Shown here: positions 16,173 through 26,094 of the stretch, piece by piece
Numbering within the stretch: position 1 is the stretch's first letter
How the letters are laid out: the number at the start of each line of letters is the position of its first letter
From: Priestia megaterium
GTDB taxonomy: Bacteria; Bacillota; Bacilli; Bacillales; Bacillaceae_H
Assembly (NCBI RefSeq): GCF_023824195.1
Contig: NZ_CP085442.1
Location: 3,076,001-3,140,000, forward strand
DNA: 64,000 nt
Direction of reading: 5' to 3'
The notes under the pieces: generated by a model
Seen by the model: the letters and a program-made list of their open reading frames with translations, nothing else
Database searches by the model: none
What the model was told of the DNA's origin: nothing
Translations under genes and position numbers: made by a program

Positions 16173-17783
16173 CTAATAAGCAACGACCGCTCCGTCCGTT
16201 CGCGCTTCTGTGCCACCGTATAATACACCTGTTTGTTTATCTCTTAAAATAATCTGTCCTCTTCCAAACGTATGTCTGCTCGTAGCCACATGAATATCAT
16301 GCCCTTTACGTTCTAATGCTTCTACAATATGTGAAGGCATTTCTTTTTCCACAAGAACCTTTTTATGCTCAATCCACTGCCATCTTGGTGCATCTAAAGC
16401 TGCCTGAGGATTTAGATGGAAATCGATCATATTCATGACGACTTGCACATGTCCTTGAGGTTGCATAAATTTGCCCATTACACCGAATGGACCTACAGCG
16501 CTTTTATTCTTTGTTAAAAATCCAGGAATAATGGTATGGTAGGTTCGTTTTCCAGGCTCTAATCGGTTATGGTGCTGTGGGTCTAACGAAAAATTATGCC
16601 CGCGGTTTTGCAGGCATATGCCCGTATTAGGCACGACAAGTCCTGAACCAAAATCCATGTAATTACTTTGAATGAATGATACCATGTTTCCTTCTCCATC
16701 AGCTGTCGCTAAATAGATCGTACCGCTATGAGACGGCTGTCCGGCTTCGGGAACAAGTGCTTTTTCCCCAATCAGCTCTCTTCGCTTATTTGCATAAGAA
16801 TCATTCAACAAATCTTCAACTGCTACTGTCATTTTATCAGCATCTGTAATGAATTTTTGTCCATCTGCAAACGCTAGCTTCATCGCTTCAATTTGCTTGT
16901 GGTATGTATCGACAGAATCTTTGGCATCAAATGAAAAGCCTTTTAGCGTATTTAAAGCTAAAAGTGCAATAAGGCCTTGGCCGTTGGGTGGAATTTCCCA
17001 CACATCGTATCCTCGGTAAGAAGTTGAAATTGGCTTCACCCACTCTGCTTTAAAAGCTGCTAAATCTTCTTTTGCTAAAAATCCACCGTATTTTTTCGAA
17101 AAAGCTGCTATTTTATCAGCTAAGTCCCCTCTGTAAAAAGACTCTCCGTTCGTTTCGGCAATTTCCAGCAGCGTCGCAGCGTGATCTGGTGATCGCCATA
17201 TTTCCCCTACTTTAGGAGCAGATCCATTGTTGGTAAACGTCTCAAACCAGTGCTTATATTCGTCACCTTTTAACGCGTGTGTAAATCGTTCAAACGCTCG
17301 TTCCCAATTGTACCCTAAAATTGGGGAGATTGGGAACCCTTCTTGCGCATAAGAAATAGCAGGCTGCAGCACTTCTTTTAGCGACAGCCGGCCAAAGCGT
17401 TTTGACAGCTCCGCCCACGCGCTCGGAGCACCTGGAACCGTAACAGGAACAAAACCGCGAGCCGGCATCTCTTTTATCCCCATGGCACGCAGAGCCTCAA
17501 TAGAGATAGAAGCAGGAGCAGGACCGCTCGCGTTGAGTCCGTATAGCTCTTCATTTATCCACACGAGAGCAAATGCGTCTCCGCCAATTCCATTTGACGT
17601 AGGCTCTACAACCGTTAAACAAGCTGCGGAGGCAATAGCAGCATCTACCGCATTGCCTCCTTTTTTCAACATTTCAAGACCCGCCTGAGCGGCAAGAGGC
17701 TGACTAGTTGCTACCATTCCGTTTTTTCCAAACGTACACGTACGCTGCGATGCATAGGGGTGTGTAAAAAAGTATTCGCTCAT
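16173..17783 (-). CDS. ywrD: Gamma-glutamyltranspeptidase-family protein (YwrD type)
   Basis: A 536-residue Ntn-hydrolase of the gamma-glutamyltransferase family. N-terminal 'GMVATSQPLAAQAGLEMLKKGGNAVDAAIA' is the family start; autocleavage and catalysis are expected at the Thr of 'HSGTIYLATADGEGN' (about residue 352), with the oxyanion region 'GSGLVVPNTGICLQNRG' downstream. There is no signal peptide, unlike classical secreted GGT, which matches YwrD. The role of YwrD is poorly known; cytoplasmic glutathione or gamma-glutamyl peptide turnover is possible. AGAGGAG precedes the ATG, and the chromate transporter genes follow 25 bases downstream, probably co-transcribed. Confidence 0.85.
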   Translation of the reverse strand: MSEYFFTHPYASQRTCTFGKNGMVATSQPLAAQAGLEMLKKGGNAVDAAIASAACLTVVEPTSNGIGGDAFALVWINEELYGLNASGPAPASISIEALRAMGIKEMPARGFVPVTVPGAPSAWAELSKRFGRLSLKEVLQPAISYAQEGFPISPILGYNWERAFERFTHALKGDEYKHWFETFTNNGSAPKVGEIWRSPDHAATLLEIAETNGESFYRGDLADKIAAFSKKYGGFLAKEDLAAFKAEWVKPISTSYRGYDVWEIPPNGQGLIALLALNTLKGFSFDAKDSVDTYHKQIEAMKLAFADGQKFITDADKMTVAVEDLLNDSYANKRRELIGEKALVPEAGQPSHSGTIYLATADGEGNMVSFIQSNYMDFGSGLVVPNTGICLQNRGHNFSLDPQHHNRLEPGKRTYHTIIPGFLTKNKSAVGPFGVMGKFMQPQGHVQVVMNMIDFHLNPQAALDAPRWQWIEHKKVLVEKEMPSHIVEALERKGHDIHVATSRHTFGRGQIILRDKQTGVLYGGTEARTDGAVVAY

Positions 17784-17826
17784 AGAAAATCTCCTCTTTT
17801 CTTTATATGATGAATAAAACGAATCT

Positions 17827-19077
17827 TTACAGACTAGACAACGCTACTTCTTCCTCGTAAACTTCTAATACTGCTTGCAAAGCAGAACCTGCATTCACGC
17901 TTGCCCCGTTTCGAATAAGCACTGCTTCAAGACCAGCCAATGTAAATAGAACGTTGTCTTTTCGACAGCTGTATCCCATTGTACCGATACGCCATATTTT
18001 TCCGTGCATCGGCCCAAAAGAACTTGCAATTTCAATCCCAAATTGTTCAAGAAGCGTAGAACGAACTGCCTCTCCGTCAATCCCTAGTGGAATTAACACA
18101 CACGTAACGGTTGGAACTTTTGAATTCTCATCGCCGAATAAAGATAATCCCATTGCTTTAATACCAGCTACAAGTGCTTTTTCGTGAAGGCGGTGCCTTG
18201 CAAACCTTTCCTCTAACCCTTCTTCTAAAATAATGCGCAGCCCTTCTCTTAAAGCATAGAGCATGGAAGTTGCTTCCGTGTGATGATTTAGCCTGCGCTC
18301 ACTCCAATAGTCTTGAAGCTGACTTAAATCAAAATAGTTGCTGATAATATTAGGACGCAGACGAACAGTTTGAGCATCCGCTTTTGTTGCGATTCCTTTT
18401 TCAACTTTTTTACGTTCCATAATAATTTTTTCAATACGATCATTGTACGTAATAGGTGCCATGCCCGACGGAACAGATAAACACTTTTGCGTACCTGCAA
18501 TCAATGCGTCGATGTTCCATTCATCTACTTTTACATCCGTACCGCCAATAGTAGCTACTGCGTCGACAATAAATAAGACATCTTGGTCGCGACATGCAGC
18601 ACCAATTTCTTTAAGAGGCTGAATTCTCCCTGTAGACGTTTCACCATGAACCATTGCAACAATTTTCGGATTTACTTTTTTTATTTCACGGATAACTGTT
18701 TCAGGGTCAAACACTTCTCCCCATTCGCATTCAATATTGTGTACATCAGCTCCGTAGCGCTCGGCAATTTCCGTTAATAAATAGCCGAAGCGGCCGAAAA
18801 TCGGGACGAACACTTTATCGCCAGGCTCAACTACACTTGCAAGAACTGCTTCAATCCCGGCTCTAGACGTTCCATCAACGGGAAAGGCCCATTTGTTTTT
18901 AGTTTGAAATAGTTCACGAAGCATTTCCATCGTTTCATTCATAATGCGCGTAAATGCGGGGTCAAACTGACCTAAAATAGGCGTTCCTAATGCTCTTAAT
19001 ACGCGTGGATCTGCTTCTACGGGTCCAGGTGTCATAATCGTACGCGGGGGTGTATGAAGCTGTTTTGTTATGGTCAT
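17827..19077 (-). CDS. pucG: (S)-ureidoglycine-glyoxylate aminotransferase
   Basis: A 416-residue PLP-dependent class V aminotransferase with 'PPRTIMTPGPVEADPRVLRAL' at the N-terminus, a PLP aspartate in 'FIVDAVATIGG' and the Schiff-base lysine in 'AGTQKCLSVPSGMAP'. Length and sequence match B. subtilis PucG (YurG), which transaminates ureidoglycine, an allantoin breakdown product, with glyoxylate. It is 12 bases downstream of pucF, so the two form an operon in the purine degradation pathway. CTAGGAGG precedes the ATG. Confidence 0.93.
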   Translation of the reverse strand: MTITKQLHTPPRTIMTPGPVEADPRVLRALGTPILGQFDPAFTRIMNETMEMLRELFQTKNKWAFPVDGTSRAGIEAVLASVVEPGDKVFVPIFGRFGYLLTEIAERYGADVHNIECEWGEVFDPETVIREIKKVNPKIVAMVHGETSTGRIQPLKEIGAACRDQDVLFIVDAVATIGGTDVKVDEWNIDALIAGTQKCLSVPSGMAPITYNDRIEKIIMERKKVEKGIATKADAQTVRLRPNIISNYFDLSQLQDYWSERRLNHHTEATSMLYALREGLRIILEEGLEERFARHRLHEKALVAGIKAMGLSLFGDENSKVPTVTCVLIPLGIDGEAVRSTLLEQFGIEIASSFGPMHGKIWRIGTMGYSCRKDNVLFTLAGLEAVLIRNGASVNAGSALQAVLEVYEEEVALSSL

Positions 19078-19089
19078 ATCAAATTCCTC

Positions 19090-20331
19090 CTAGTAGGCAA
19101 GCTTATATAATAGTTCTATTAAGACCTTTACTCCTTTTTCTAACTGTTCTCCTTTAGTGAATTCCTTTGGGGAATGGCTGATTCCATCTTGGCTCGGTAC
19201 GAATAGCAAACATGTGGGAACTCTTCGCCCGAATACTTGCGAGTCGTGTCCTGCACCGCTTACTAATTCTCGGGAGGAGATATTCTTTTCCGAGGAAATA
19301 ATTTTGGAAAGTTCAGATAATTCTTCGCTCATGGCGACAGGTTTTTCATCCATCCAGCAGTCGATATTTACTTCTAAGTGCCCTGCCGTTCGCTTTATAA
19401 TCTCCTTCATTTCTCGTTCCGCTTCTTGCAAAACTTTATACTCATGATGTCTTATATCTACCGTGAATTCTACATATCCCGGTATTACATTCGGTACATT
19501 TGGAGTGATTGTCATCTTACCAACCGTTACATATAAAGAATGCTGATATCTCTCACTTAATTCAATAAATTCTTTAGCAAGCTTGCAGCTCGCATAAAAT
19601 GCATCTTTCCGGACGTTCATTGGCGTTGTGCCCGCATGGTTACTTTCGCCTTTAACAGATACTGTAAATCGTTTCTGCCCGACGATACTAGAAACAATTC
19701 CGATATCACAATGGGACATTTCAAGCTGCTTTCCTTGCTCAATATGCAGTTCAATAAAAGAAGCGATGTCCGTACGGTATGGCTCACTATGAAGGCCTTC
19801 GCCGAATTTGAGATGTTTCATTGCGTCCTCCAGCTTAACCCCTTCTTTATTTATAACATGTTTTGCATCACTTTTGCTGTGTAATCCATTCATATTACCC
19901 GATCCCCAGTACGTAAGCGGAAACCTGCTACCTTCTTCTTCACAAAGTGATACGACCTCTAAGGTTTTTGTAGGGGTACCGTAATGTTCGTGTAGGTACT
20001 GCAAAGCAATGATACCAGCCACAACACCAAACGCCCCGTCATATTTTCCTCCGTTTATCACAGTGTCGATATGTGATCCTGTTAAAATAACTTGTTTTTC
20101 TGGACTCGTTCCTTGCAGACGTCCAAATAAATTTCCTACATCATCGTAATACGTCTTAAGGTGAAGTGTTTTCATTTTTTCTTCTAATGCTTTTTGAGCT
20201 GCATTCCACTGTTTCGTATATAAAAGCCTGGTGACGCCTTCTTTTCCATCTAATCCAAACTGTGACAACCAGCTGATGTTTTCTTCGATTTGCTGACAAA
20301 GCTTAGATTTCCCCGTCATATCTGCGACCAT
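19090..20331 (-). CDS. pucF: Allantoate amidohydrolase
   Basis: A 413-residue M20-type metallo-amidohydrolase that opens allantoate to ureidoglycine and ammonia. Metal ligands are visible in 'GSHIDTVINGGKYDGAFGV', 'LCEEEGSRFPLTYWGSGNM', 'IELHIEQG' and 'SGAGHDSQVFGRR'. The open frame extends to 20388, but AGGAGGGA followed by the ATG at 20331 fits a ribosome-binding site and gives almost exactly the B. subtilis PucF length (412). First gene of the pucF-pucG operon, divergent from pucR. Regulation by PucR and nitrogen status is expected from B. subtilis. Confidence 0.93.
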   Translation of the reverse strand: MVADMTGKSKLCQQIEENISWLSQFGLDGKEGVTRLLYTKQWNAAQKALEEKMKTLHLKTYYDDVGNLFGRLQGTSPEKQVILTGSHIDTVINGGKYDGAFGVVAGIIALQYLHEHYGTPTKTLEVVSLCEEEGSRFPLTYWGSGNMNGLHSKSDAKHVINKEGVKLEDAMKHLKFGEGLHSEPYRTDIASFIELHIEQGKQLEMSHCDIGIVSSIVGQKRFTVSVKGESNHAGTTPMNVRKDAFYASCKLAKEFIELSERYQHSLYVTVGKMTITPNVPNVIPGYVEFTVDIRHHEYKVLQEAEREMKEIIKRTAGHLEVNIDCWMDEKPVAMSEELSELSKIISSEKNISSRELVSGAGHDSQVFGRRVPTCLLFVPSQDGISHSPKEFTKGEQLEKGVKVLIELLYKLAY

Positions 20332-20388
20332 TGCTATCCCTCCTGCTATCTTCATTTTAAAAAAATGACTGATTGTTTTCATTAACAC

Positions 20389-20637
20389 TTTCTACAATGA
20401 TTTGGTGTTTTTTTGGCTACTATCACTAAATATGAAAAGTCTTATATACGTCACTTTTTCTAACATTATATGTTATTTATTTTATCTTACAGGATTAAAT
20501 ACACTTCTTCATTAACAATTTATACATTTTTTTCTGAAAATTTTATTTATTTTAACTAAACTTTCTTATAAAATAAAAGATAGATAAAGATACGCGCAGG
20601 GAAATGTGAGAATTTTTAACAAAAGGAGTAATGAATA
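20389..20637. promoter_or_regulatory. Divergent pucF/pucR control region
   Basis: Contains a palindrome TAACATTATATGTTA (20461-20475) and a CodY-box-like TTTTTTCTGAAAATT (20528-20542) that matches the consensus AATTTTCWGAAAATT at 13 of 15 positions. I could not find a good copy of the PucR box (WWWCNTTGGTTAA) by eye. Exact promoters are not clear. Confidence 0.45.
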
Positions 20638-22221
20638 ATGGAACTACAAACTCTTTTACGCATTCCAATTTATGAGAAAGCATCTGTAGTAGCCGGGCAA
20701 AAAGGAGTCACCCGCAAAGTACATAACGTCAATATGATGGACGCACCCGATATTTTATCTTTTTTAAAAGAAGGAGAGTTTTTAATTACAACGGGTTATC
20801 ACTTCAAAGAACATGAAGAAAGCTTAGCAAAACTTGTAGAAGGAATGGCTAAAAAGAAATGTGCAGGATTGGCCATAAAAACGAAGCGCTTTTTCGAACA
20901 CGTGCCTGCTTCTATTTGTCAGCTAGCTGATGAACTTCACTTTCCGATCATTGACTTCCAAACAGACGAAACGTTAGGCGCGGTTATTAACGAATCTCTC
21001 AGCTTTATTTTAGATAAAAAAACAGCCGAGCTTCAGCAAGCGATGGTCACACATCAGCTATTTTCCTCGTACATCTTACAAGGAAAAGGCATTGAGAAAA
21101 TTATGCAGTCCATTCAAACGTTATGCAATGCTCACGTTGCCCTTTTTGATACCCATGGCCATGAACTCTTTTATACAAACAGACGCGAACCTTTTTCACT
21201 CCCGATGGAAGAAGCGGTAGCAGGCGCTAAGCAGCTGTTTTTACGAACGTCGAAATATACAACCTTTTCCTTTTTACACACCAAAAAAACCGTTACGCTT
21301 TTTCCGATTGCTACTCATACAAGAAAGTACAGTTATTTACTTATTGAACACCAAGTTTCTTTATCCGATTCAGAGCTTCTAACGATTGAACAAGCGACAA
21401 ACGTTTTATCTTTCGAAATGATGAGACAGCAGGCTTTGTATGAAGCTGAACGGCGACGAAAAAACGATTTTTTCAATCAGCTTGTTAACAATTATTATAA
21501 AACGCTTGAAGATGCTTCCTTTCAAGCACAGATAATGGGCTTATCAGCAGGAAACAGCTATATTTGCGCCGTTGGGAAAATCCACTCTACATTCACGCCT
21601 TACAGCGATGATGATATGATCTATGAGCTCCTTCAATATGAGTTATCAGCAGATCATACAGAGGCCGTTTTGTTTTTCTATGACAATCTTTATATTCTTT
21701 TGTTTACGCCTCATTCTCAACCTATGATTATAGAATGCTTGCATCGCTTGCAGGAAGCTGTTTACCGTCACTACGATAAGCGAATGTCATTTGGAATTGG
21801 AAACCAAAGCCAATCCCTACTTACAATCGCTGACTCATATAAAGAAGCTGTTGAAGCTCTTGAAACCATCCATTTTAAAGATCAGTCGAAGCTTATTCAA
21901 TTTTATCAGCCAAAACAGTTTAAAGAACTGCTGAGGTTGCTTCCAGCAAACGATTTACAGGATTACTATTCTCAAACATTAGAAGGTTTGCTGCAGTATG
22001 ATAAGAAAGATCGCTCCATCTTACTTGACACGCTTGAAACATATCTAAATTCCAATTGCCAAATCTCAGAGACTGCTAAGCAGTTATTCGTTCACCGGAA
22101 CACAGTGATCTATCGAATCGAAAAATGCGAAGAGTTGTTAAAAAGACCTATTCACACGTCGGAGGAAACCCTTCGGCTGCGCGTAGCTTTTCAAATTTTT
22201 TCTCTTGTGCATGCTAATTAA
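20638..22221 (+). CDS. pucR: Purine catabolism regulatory protein PucR
   Basis: A 527-residue transcription regulator. Residues about 1-130 are the PucR sensory domain (LQTLLRIPIYEKASVVAGQKG), the middle is a GGDEF-like CdaR region, and the C-terminus is a PucR-type helix-turn-helix ('YLNSNCQISETAKQLFVHRNTVIYRIEKCEELL' region, about residues 470-505). B. subtilis PucR (531 residues) activates or represses purine degradation genes in response to allantoin. Divergent from pucF-pucG, consistent with direct control. AAAAGGAG precedes the ATG. Confidence 0.92.
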   Translation: MELQTLLRIPIYEKASVVAGQKGVTRKVHNVNMMDAPDILSFLKEGEFLITTGYHFKEHEESLAKLVEGMAKKKCAGLAIKTKRFFEHVPASICQLADELHFPIIDFQTDETLGAVINESLSFILDKKTAELQQAMVTHQLFSSYILQGKGIEKIMQSIQTLCNAHVALFDTHGHELFYTNRREPFSLPMEEAVAGAKQLFLRTSKYTTFSFLHTKKTVTLFPIATHTRKYSYLLIEHQVSLSDSELLTIEQATNVLSFEMMRQQALYEAERRRKNDFFNQLVNNYYKTLEDASFQAQIMGLSAGNSYICAVGKIHSTFTPYSDDDMIYELLQYELSADHTEAVLFFYDNLYILLFTPHSQPMIIECLHRLQEAVYRHYDKRMSFGIGNQSQSLLTIADSYKEAVEALETIHFKDQSKLIQFYQPKQFKELLRLLPANDLQDYYSQTLEGLLQYDKKDRSILLDTLETYLNSNCQISETAKQLFVHRNTVIYRIEKCEELLKRPIHTSEETLRLRVAFQIFSLVHAN

Positions 22222-22228
22222 GTATAAC

Positions 22229-22275
22229 TACAATAAAAAACGCCTGAGTGGATACTCAAGCGTTTTTTATTGTAG
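22229..22275. terminator. Long bidirectional terminator between pucR and the YqgV-like gene
   Basis: ACTACAATAAAAAACGCCTGAGT pairs almost fully with its mirror arm ending in TTGTAGT (one mismatch inside), giving a stem of over 20 bp with A/T tracts on both strands. Confidence 0.85.
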
Positions 22276-22285
22276 TGCATATTAT

Positions 22286-22600
22286 TTATTTCGCTTTTAA
22301 TTTAGACTGTACTGATTGTAATTTCCCAGCCATGGTATGATTTTCTTTATCACGGCGATCATCAATTCGTAAATTTGTACATACGCGCTGAATACCATTT
22401 TCAAAAGGTACTTCATGCATCTCTTGAACAATTTTTAGCAGCGTGCTTAATTCCCCTTCAATCAATGTATTCATAGGGGTTAATTGATATGTAATTTCAT
22501 CTTCATGCTTGGCCAACACTTTTTGAATATCAGCTACGTACTGACTCACGCTTGGCGTTTCCGTACCTACCGGAATAATAGTTACATCTACAATAGCCAT
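22286..22600 (-). CDS. yqgV: MTH1187-family thiamine-binding protein (YqgV)
   Basis: A 104-residue ferredoxin-fold protein beginning MAIVDVTIIPVGTETPSVSQYV, with 'YQLTPMNTLIEGE' and the conserved RVCTNLRIDDRRD. Proteins of the MTH1187/YkoF group bind thiamine or its pyrimidine; B. subtilis YqgV is 104 residues. The open frame reaches 22636, but AAAGGAGTG precedes the ATG at 22600 and the shorter protein has exactly the family length. Stands alone between terminators. Confidence 0.85.
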   Translation of the reverse strand: MAIVDVTIIPVGTETPSVSQYVADIQKVLAKHEDEITYQLTPMNTLIEGELSTLLKIVQEMHEVPFENGIQRVCTNLRIDDRRDKENHTMAGKLQSVQSKLKAK

Positions 22601-22682
22601 GTTATACACTCCTTTTATTTGTTCCCTAGTTATCATACCAAATCGCGCAAAAATTTCCTACTTTTACGTTTATGGTGCATAG

Positions 22683-22716
22683 AAAAAAGGAATAGTTCTA
22701 CAACTACTCCTTTTTG
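22683..22716 (-). terminator. Terminator of the NlpC/P60 hydrolase gene
   Basis: Minus strand AAAGGAGTAGTT pairs with AACTATTCCTTT (one mismatch), followed by T-run. Confidence 0.8.
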
Positions 22717-22724
22717 TTACACTC

Positions 22725-23900
22725 TTATAGGTAACGCTTTGCTCCTAAGTAACGTTTTGACCAGTAAGAGTTGCTTAGCGATGTGATTGTTACACCTGTT
22801 GAAGAACCTGCATGCATGAATTGACCGTTTCCGATATAAATTCCAGCATGACTAGCTCCTGGTTGGTACGTTTCAAAGAAAACGATATCGCCAGGCTGAG
22901 GTGAACTTACACGCGTACCAGTTTGATAGATGCTAGCAACTGTACGAGGAAGACTTACACCTACTGCATTGCGATATACATAGTTAAGGTAACCACTGCA
23001 ATCAAATCCTCCAGGCGCAGCTCCGCCCCAAACATAAGGTGTTCCCATAAAACGTTTACCGTATGAAATAACTTTTGAAGCTGAGCTTGAGCTTGTGCTG
23101 CTTCCTGTTGATGTTGAAGGTTTTGAGCTGCTAGAGCTGCTTGAATTTAATTTATTCAACGTATCTGGACCCGCTTCTCCGTCTACTAATAAACCATTTG
23201 CACGTTGAAATGATTTTACTGCACTTGTTGTAATTGAGCCAAAGTAGCCTGTTACACCAGCTGAGAAGTAACCTTTATTTTTTAGTTTTTGCTGAAGGCT
23301 GCTTACTGCTGAACCTTTCATACCTTGACGTAAAATAGTTGAGCTGCTAGAGCTAGAACCGCCAGTTGAAGCGCTAGAACCGCCATTTTTTAATTTACTT
23401 AACGTAGCTGGACCCGCAATTCCGTCCACAGACAGTCCGTTTGCACGTTGAAATGCCATTACTGCATTTTTTGTAATTGAACCGAAGTATTGAGTCGTAG
23501 TTCCTTTAAAATAGCCTTTATTCTTTAGCTGTTGCTGTAAAGATTGTACGTTTGGTCCAGTTGAACCAACGCGCAGCAATGAACTTGAGCTAATTGATGA
23601 ACTTGATGAGCTTCCGCTTCCTAGCAGCTTATTAAATGTAGATGGACCTGCAATACCATCTGCAGATAAACCATTTGCACGCTGAAACGACTTTACTGCG
23701 CTAGTCGTGATTGAACCGTAATAGTTTGTTGTTGTACCGTATGTAAAATAACCTTTGTTTTTTAATTTTTGCTGTAATTCTTTCACATCTGAATTACTTG
23801 TTCCTGGGTGTAGCGTAGCATCTCCTAAAGCAGCTTCACTAATTGTAGGTACTACTGTTAAAGATCCACATAACGCTAACGAATATATCAACTTTTTCAT
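22725..23900 (-). CDS. Secreted NlpC/P60 endopeptidase with three peptidoglycan-binding domains
   Basis: A 391-residue exported wall hydrolase. After a signal peptide (MKKLIYSLALCGSLTVVPTISEAA, cleavage probably near AALGD) come three PG_binding_1 repeats (about residues 35-95, 110-170, 190-245), each of the form 'LQQ(K/Q)LKNKGYF...YGSIT...AV.(S/A)FQRANGL..DG.AGP.T', linked by Ser-rich stretches. The C-terminal NlpC/P60 domain (about 270-391) has catalytic Cys in FDCSGY and His in SHAGIYIG and FMHAGS. It cleaves D-Glu-gamma-DAP bonds in peptidoglycan. AGGA upstream of the Lys-Lys start supports 23900 over 23924. A WalR-like box lies about 90 bases upstream. Confidence 0.9.
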   Translation of the reverse strand: MKKLIYSLALCGSLTVVPTISEAALGDATLHPGTSNSDVKELQQKLKNKGYFTYGTTTNYYGSITTSAVKSFQRANGLSADGIAGPSTFNKLLGSGSSSSSSISSSSLLRVGSTGPNVQSLQQQLKNKGYFKGTTTQYFGSITKNAVMAFQRANGLSVDGIAGPATLSKLKNGGSSASTGGSSSSSSTILRQGMKGSAVSSLQQKLKNKGYFSAGVTGYFGSITTSAVKSFQRANGLLVDGEAGPDTLNKLNSSSSSSSKPSTSTGSSTSSSSASKVISYGKRFMGTPYVWGGAAPGGFDCSGYLNYVYRNAVGVSLPRTVASIYQTGTRVSSPQPGDIVFFETYQPGASHAGIYIGNGQFMHAGSSTGVTITSLSNSYWSKRYLGAKRYL

Positions 23901-23988
23901 AAAAAAAGGTTCCTCCAATGCCATAATCTACTAATCTATAAGACGTTTACATTGTAACAACACATTATTACAAAATAACATCACTAAT

Positions 23989-24005
23989 ATTACATTTATG
24001 TTACA
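23989..24005 (-). promoter_or_regulatory. WalR-like box upstream of the NlpC/P60 gene
   Basis: The minus strand reads TGTAACATAAATGTAAT, a full match to the WalR direct-repeat consensus TGTWAH-N5-TGTWAH. WalRK controls peptidoglycan hydrolases such as LytE, CwlO and YocH in B. subtilis, which fits the gene downstream. More TGTTAC/TGTAAA half-sites follow toward the gene without the 5-base spacing. The rest of the 23901-24352 gap also holds repeated GTCGT inverted elements (24007-24087) of unknown meaning. Confidence 0.65.
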
Positions 24006-24352
24006 GGAAACGACAGTAGCGCAGCTGTATGGTGTATATTGTCGTAGTTTCTTGTCGTTCAACACTTAATAAGTTCGACAAAAAAGCTAATATATTCCAA
24101 TATTATTCCTTTTCCTACACTAATAATAGGTACAAAATCACCCGTAACATTATCTTTATATTTCAAAAAAAACAATTTATTTTTTTTTGAAATATGAAAC
24201 TTTTTTAAAATTTATTCGTTTAGCGAATTTGCTACCCTCTTTAGTAAAACAGCTTTTCTTCTAAAAATTTATATTATTTCCATATTAATGAATAAAAAAG
24301 CGAAGGCTGAAAAAATAGTCTTGTTTATGTTTTAAACAAGGAGGATTATTTT

Positions 24353-26047
24353 ATGAGCCATAAAGGCATTCATGGTACAAATGTTAGCGGATCAGGTGAC
24401 TCGGAAGACAAACGCTATACAGCCGGAGAAAACGAGCAAACGCTTACTACGCGTCAAGGTCACCCCATTCGTGATAACCAAAATTCTCGAACGGTAGGCA
24501 ACAGAGGACCTGCTACTCTTGAAAATTACCAGCTGATTGAAAAACTTTCGCATTTTGATCGTGAACGTATACCAGAACGTGCTGTTCATGCCCGAGGAAC
24601 GGGAGCTCACGGGTATTTTGAAACGTACGGAAAGCTTGGTGACGAGCCCGTTGAAAAATACACCCGCGCAAAAGTTTTTTCAGGAGCAGGCAAACAGACG
24701 CCCGTTTTTGTCAGATTTTCTACCGTAACTCATGGAAAGGACTCTCCAGAAACAATGCGAGACCCAAGGGGGTTTGCTGTAAAGTTCTACACAGAAGACG
24801 GAAACTGGGACTTAGTAGGAAATAACCTTAAAATATTTTTTATCCGCGATGCTATTAAATTCCCTGATTTGATTCATGCTTTTAAGCCCGATCCTGTGAC
24901 AAATCGTCAAGATACCGAGCGTATTTTTGATTTTATTTCTCACAACCCTGAGGCTATGCATATGATTACTTTTTTATTTTCACCTTGGGGAATACCTGCT
25001 AACTATCGGCAAATGCAAGGTTCCGGTGTTAATACATATAAGTGGATAAACAAAGATGGCGATGCGTTTCTTGTGAAATACCATTGGGAACCAAAACAAG
25101 GAATTAAAAATTTGACCCAAAAGCAAGCAGAAGAAATTCAAGCTAAAAATATCAGTCATGCCACTCAAGACTTGTATGAAGCAATTGAGAGCGGCAACTA
25201 CCCCGAGTGGGAACTTTGTATACAAATCATGGAAGATGGAGAGCATCCTGAACTGGATTTTGATCCGCTTGATGACACGAAAATTTGGCCGGAGGATCAG
25301 TTTCCATTTCTTCCAGTGGGTAAAATGGTCCTAGATAAAAATCCAAGCAACGTATTTGCTGAAACGGAGCAAGTCGCATTTGGTACGGGTGTGCTTGTAG
25401 ATGGGCTAGATTTTTCTGATGATAAAATGCTGCAAGGGAGAACGTTTTCTTATTCCGACACGCAGCGTCACCGGGTGGGAATCAACTACTTGCAGCTGCC
25501 TATTAATGCACCGAAAAAACATGTAGCAACAAATCAACGCGACGGTCAAATGGCCTATCATGTAGATGCTGCTCCAGGTCAGAACCCGCATGTGAATTAC
25601 GAGCCTTCTTCTCTTGGAGGTCTTCAAGAAGCGCATGACCATCCAAAACCTCATCAGCCTTATGTTGAAGGTAATGTAAAAAAAGAAAAAATTGATCGTA
25701 CAAATGACTTTAAGCAAGCTGGTGAACGCTATCGTTTACTAGAGGACTGGGAACGTGATGAGCTTATTCAAAATTTAGTAGACGGCTTAAAATGTTGTCA
25801 CCATACAGTTCAAACAAAGATGATTGAGCTTTTAACTCAATGTGATTTTGACTACGGCAATCGAGTAGCAAATGGCATCGGTCTTCTGATGCATGATGAT
25901 GGTTCTTTAGAAATTGAAATGGGAGCAGAAATGACTCCTACATACGGGAAATTGCCAAAAGAAGGCGGTTCACCATTAGGAAGCAACAAAGCTGCTGATG
26001 CGGTAGAAGAAGCTAATGAAAAAGGAAATGATGCTCATCCTTATTAA
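24353..26047 (+). CDS. katX: Catalase KatX
   Basis: A 564-residue monofunctional haem catalase. The distal His lies in '[12 protein letters not shown]', the active Asn in '[10 protein letters not shown]', and the proximal haem Tyr in '[12 protein letters not shown]'. It resembles B. subtilis KatX (547 residues), the catalase of dormant spores that protects during germination, including the start '[19 protein letters not shown]' and C-terminal '[13 protein letters not shown]' type segment. The protein is longer than KatX by an N-terminal leader (about 28 residues) and an Asn/Glu-rich tail. AAGGAGG precedes the ATG and overlaps an inverted repeat (CTTGTTTA/TAAACAAG). A terminator follows. Confidence 0.9.
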   Translation: MSHKGIHGTNVSGSGDSEDKRYTAGENEQTLTTRQGHPIRDNQNSRTVGNRGPATLENYQLIEKLSHFDRERIPERAVHARGTGAHGYFETYGKLGDEPVEKYTRAKVFSGAGKQTPVFVRFSTVTHGKDSPETMRDPRGFAVKFYTEDGNWDLVGNNLKIFFIRDAIKFPDLIHAFKPDPVTNRQDTERIFDFISHNPEAMHMITFLFSPWGIPANYRQMQGSGVNTYKWINKDGDAFLVKYHWEPKQGIKNLTQKQAEEIQAKNISHATQDLYEAIESGNYPEWELCIQIMEDGEHPELDFDPLDDTKIWPEDQFPFLPVGKMVLDKNPSNVFAETEQVAFGTGVLVDGLDFSDDKMLQGRTFSYSDTQRHRVGINYLQLPINAPKKHVATNQRDGQMAYHVDAAPGQNPHVNYEPSSLGGLQEAHDHPKPHQPYVEGNVKKEKIDRTNDFKQAGERYRLLEDWERDELIQNLVDGLKCCHHTVQTKMIELLTQCDFDYGNRVANGIGLLMHDDGSLEIEMGAEMTPTYGKLPKEGGSPLGSNKAADAVEEANEKGNDAHPY

Positions 26048-26084
26048 CAAAAAACATCCTGCAGCGACAGCAGGATGTTTTTTG
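26048..26084. terminator. Bidirectional terminator after katX
   Basis: AAAAAACATCCTGC pairs with GCAGGATGTTTTTT around a 7-base loop. Confidence 0.9.
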
Positions 26085-26094
26085 GGTTAAACGC

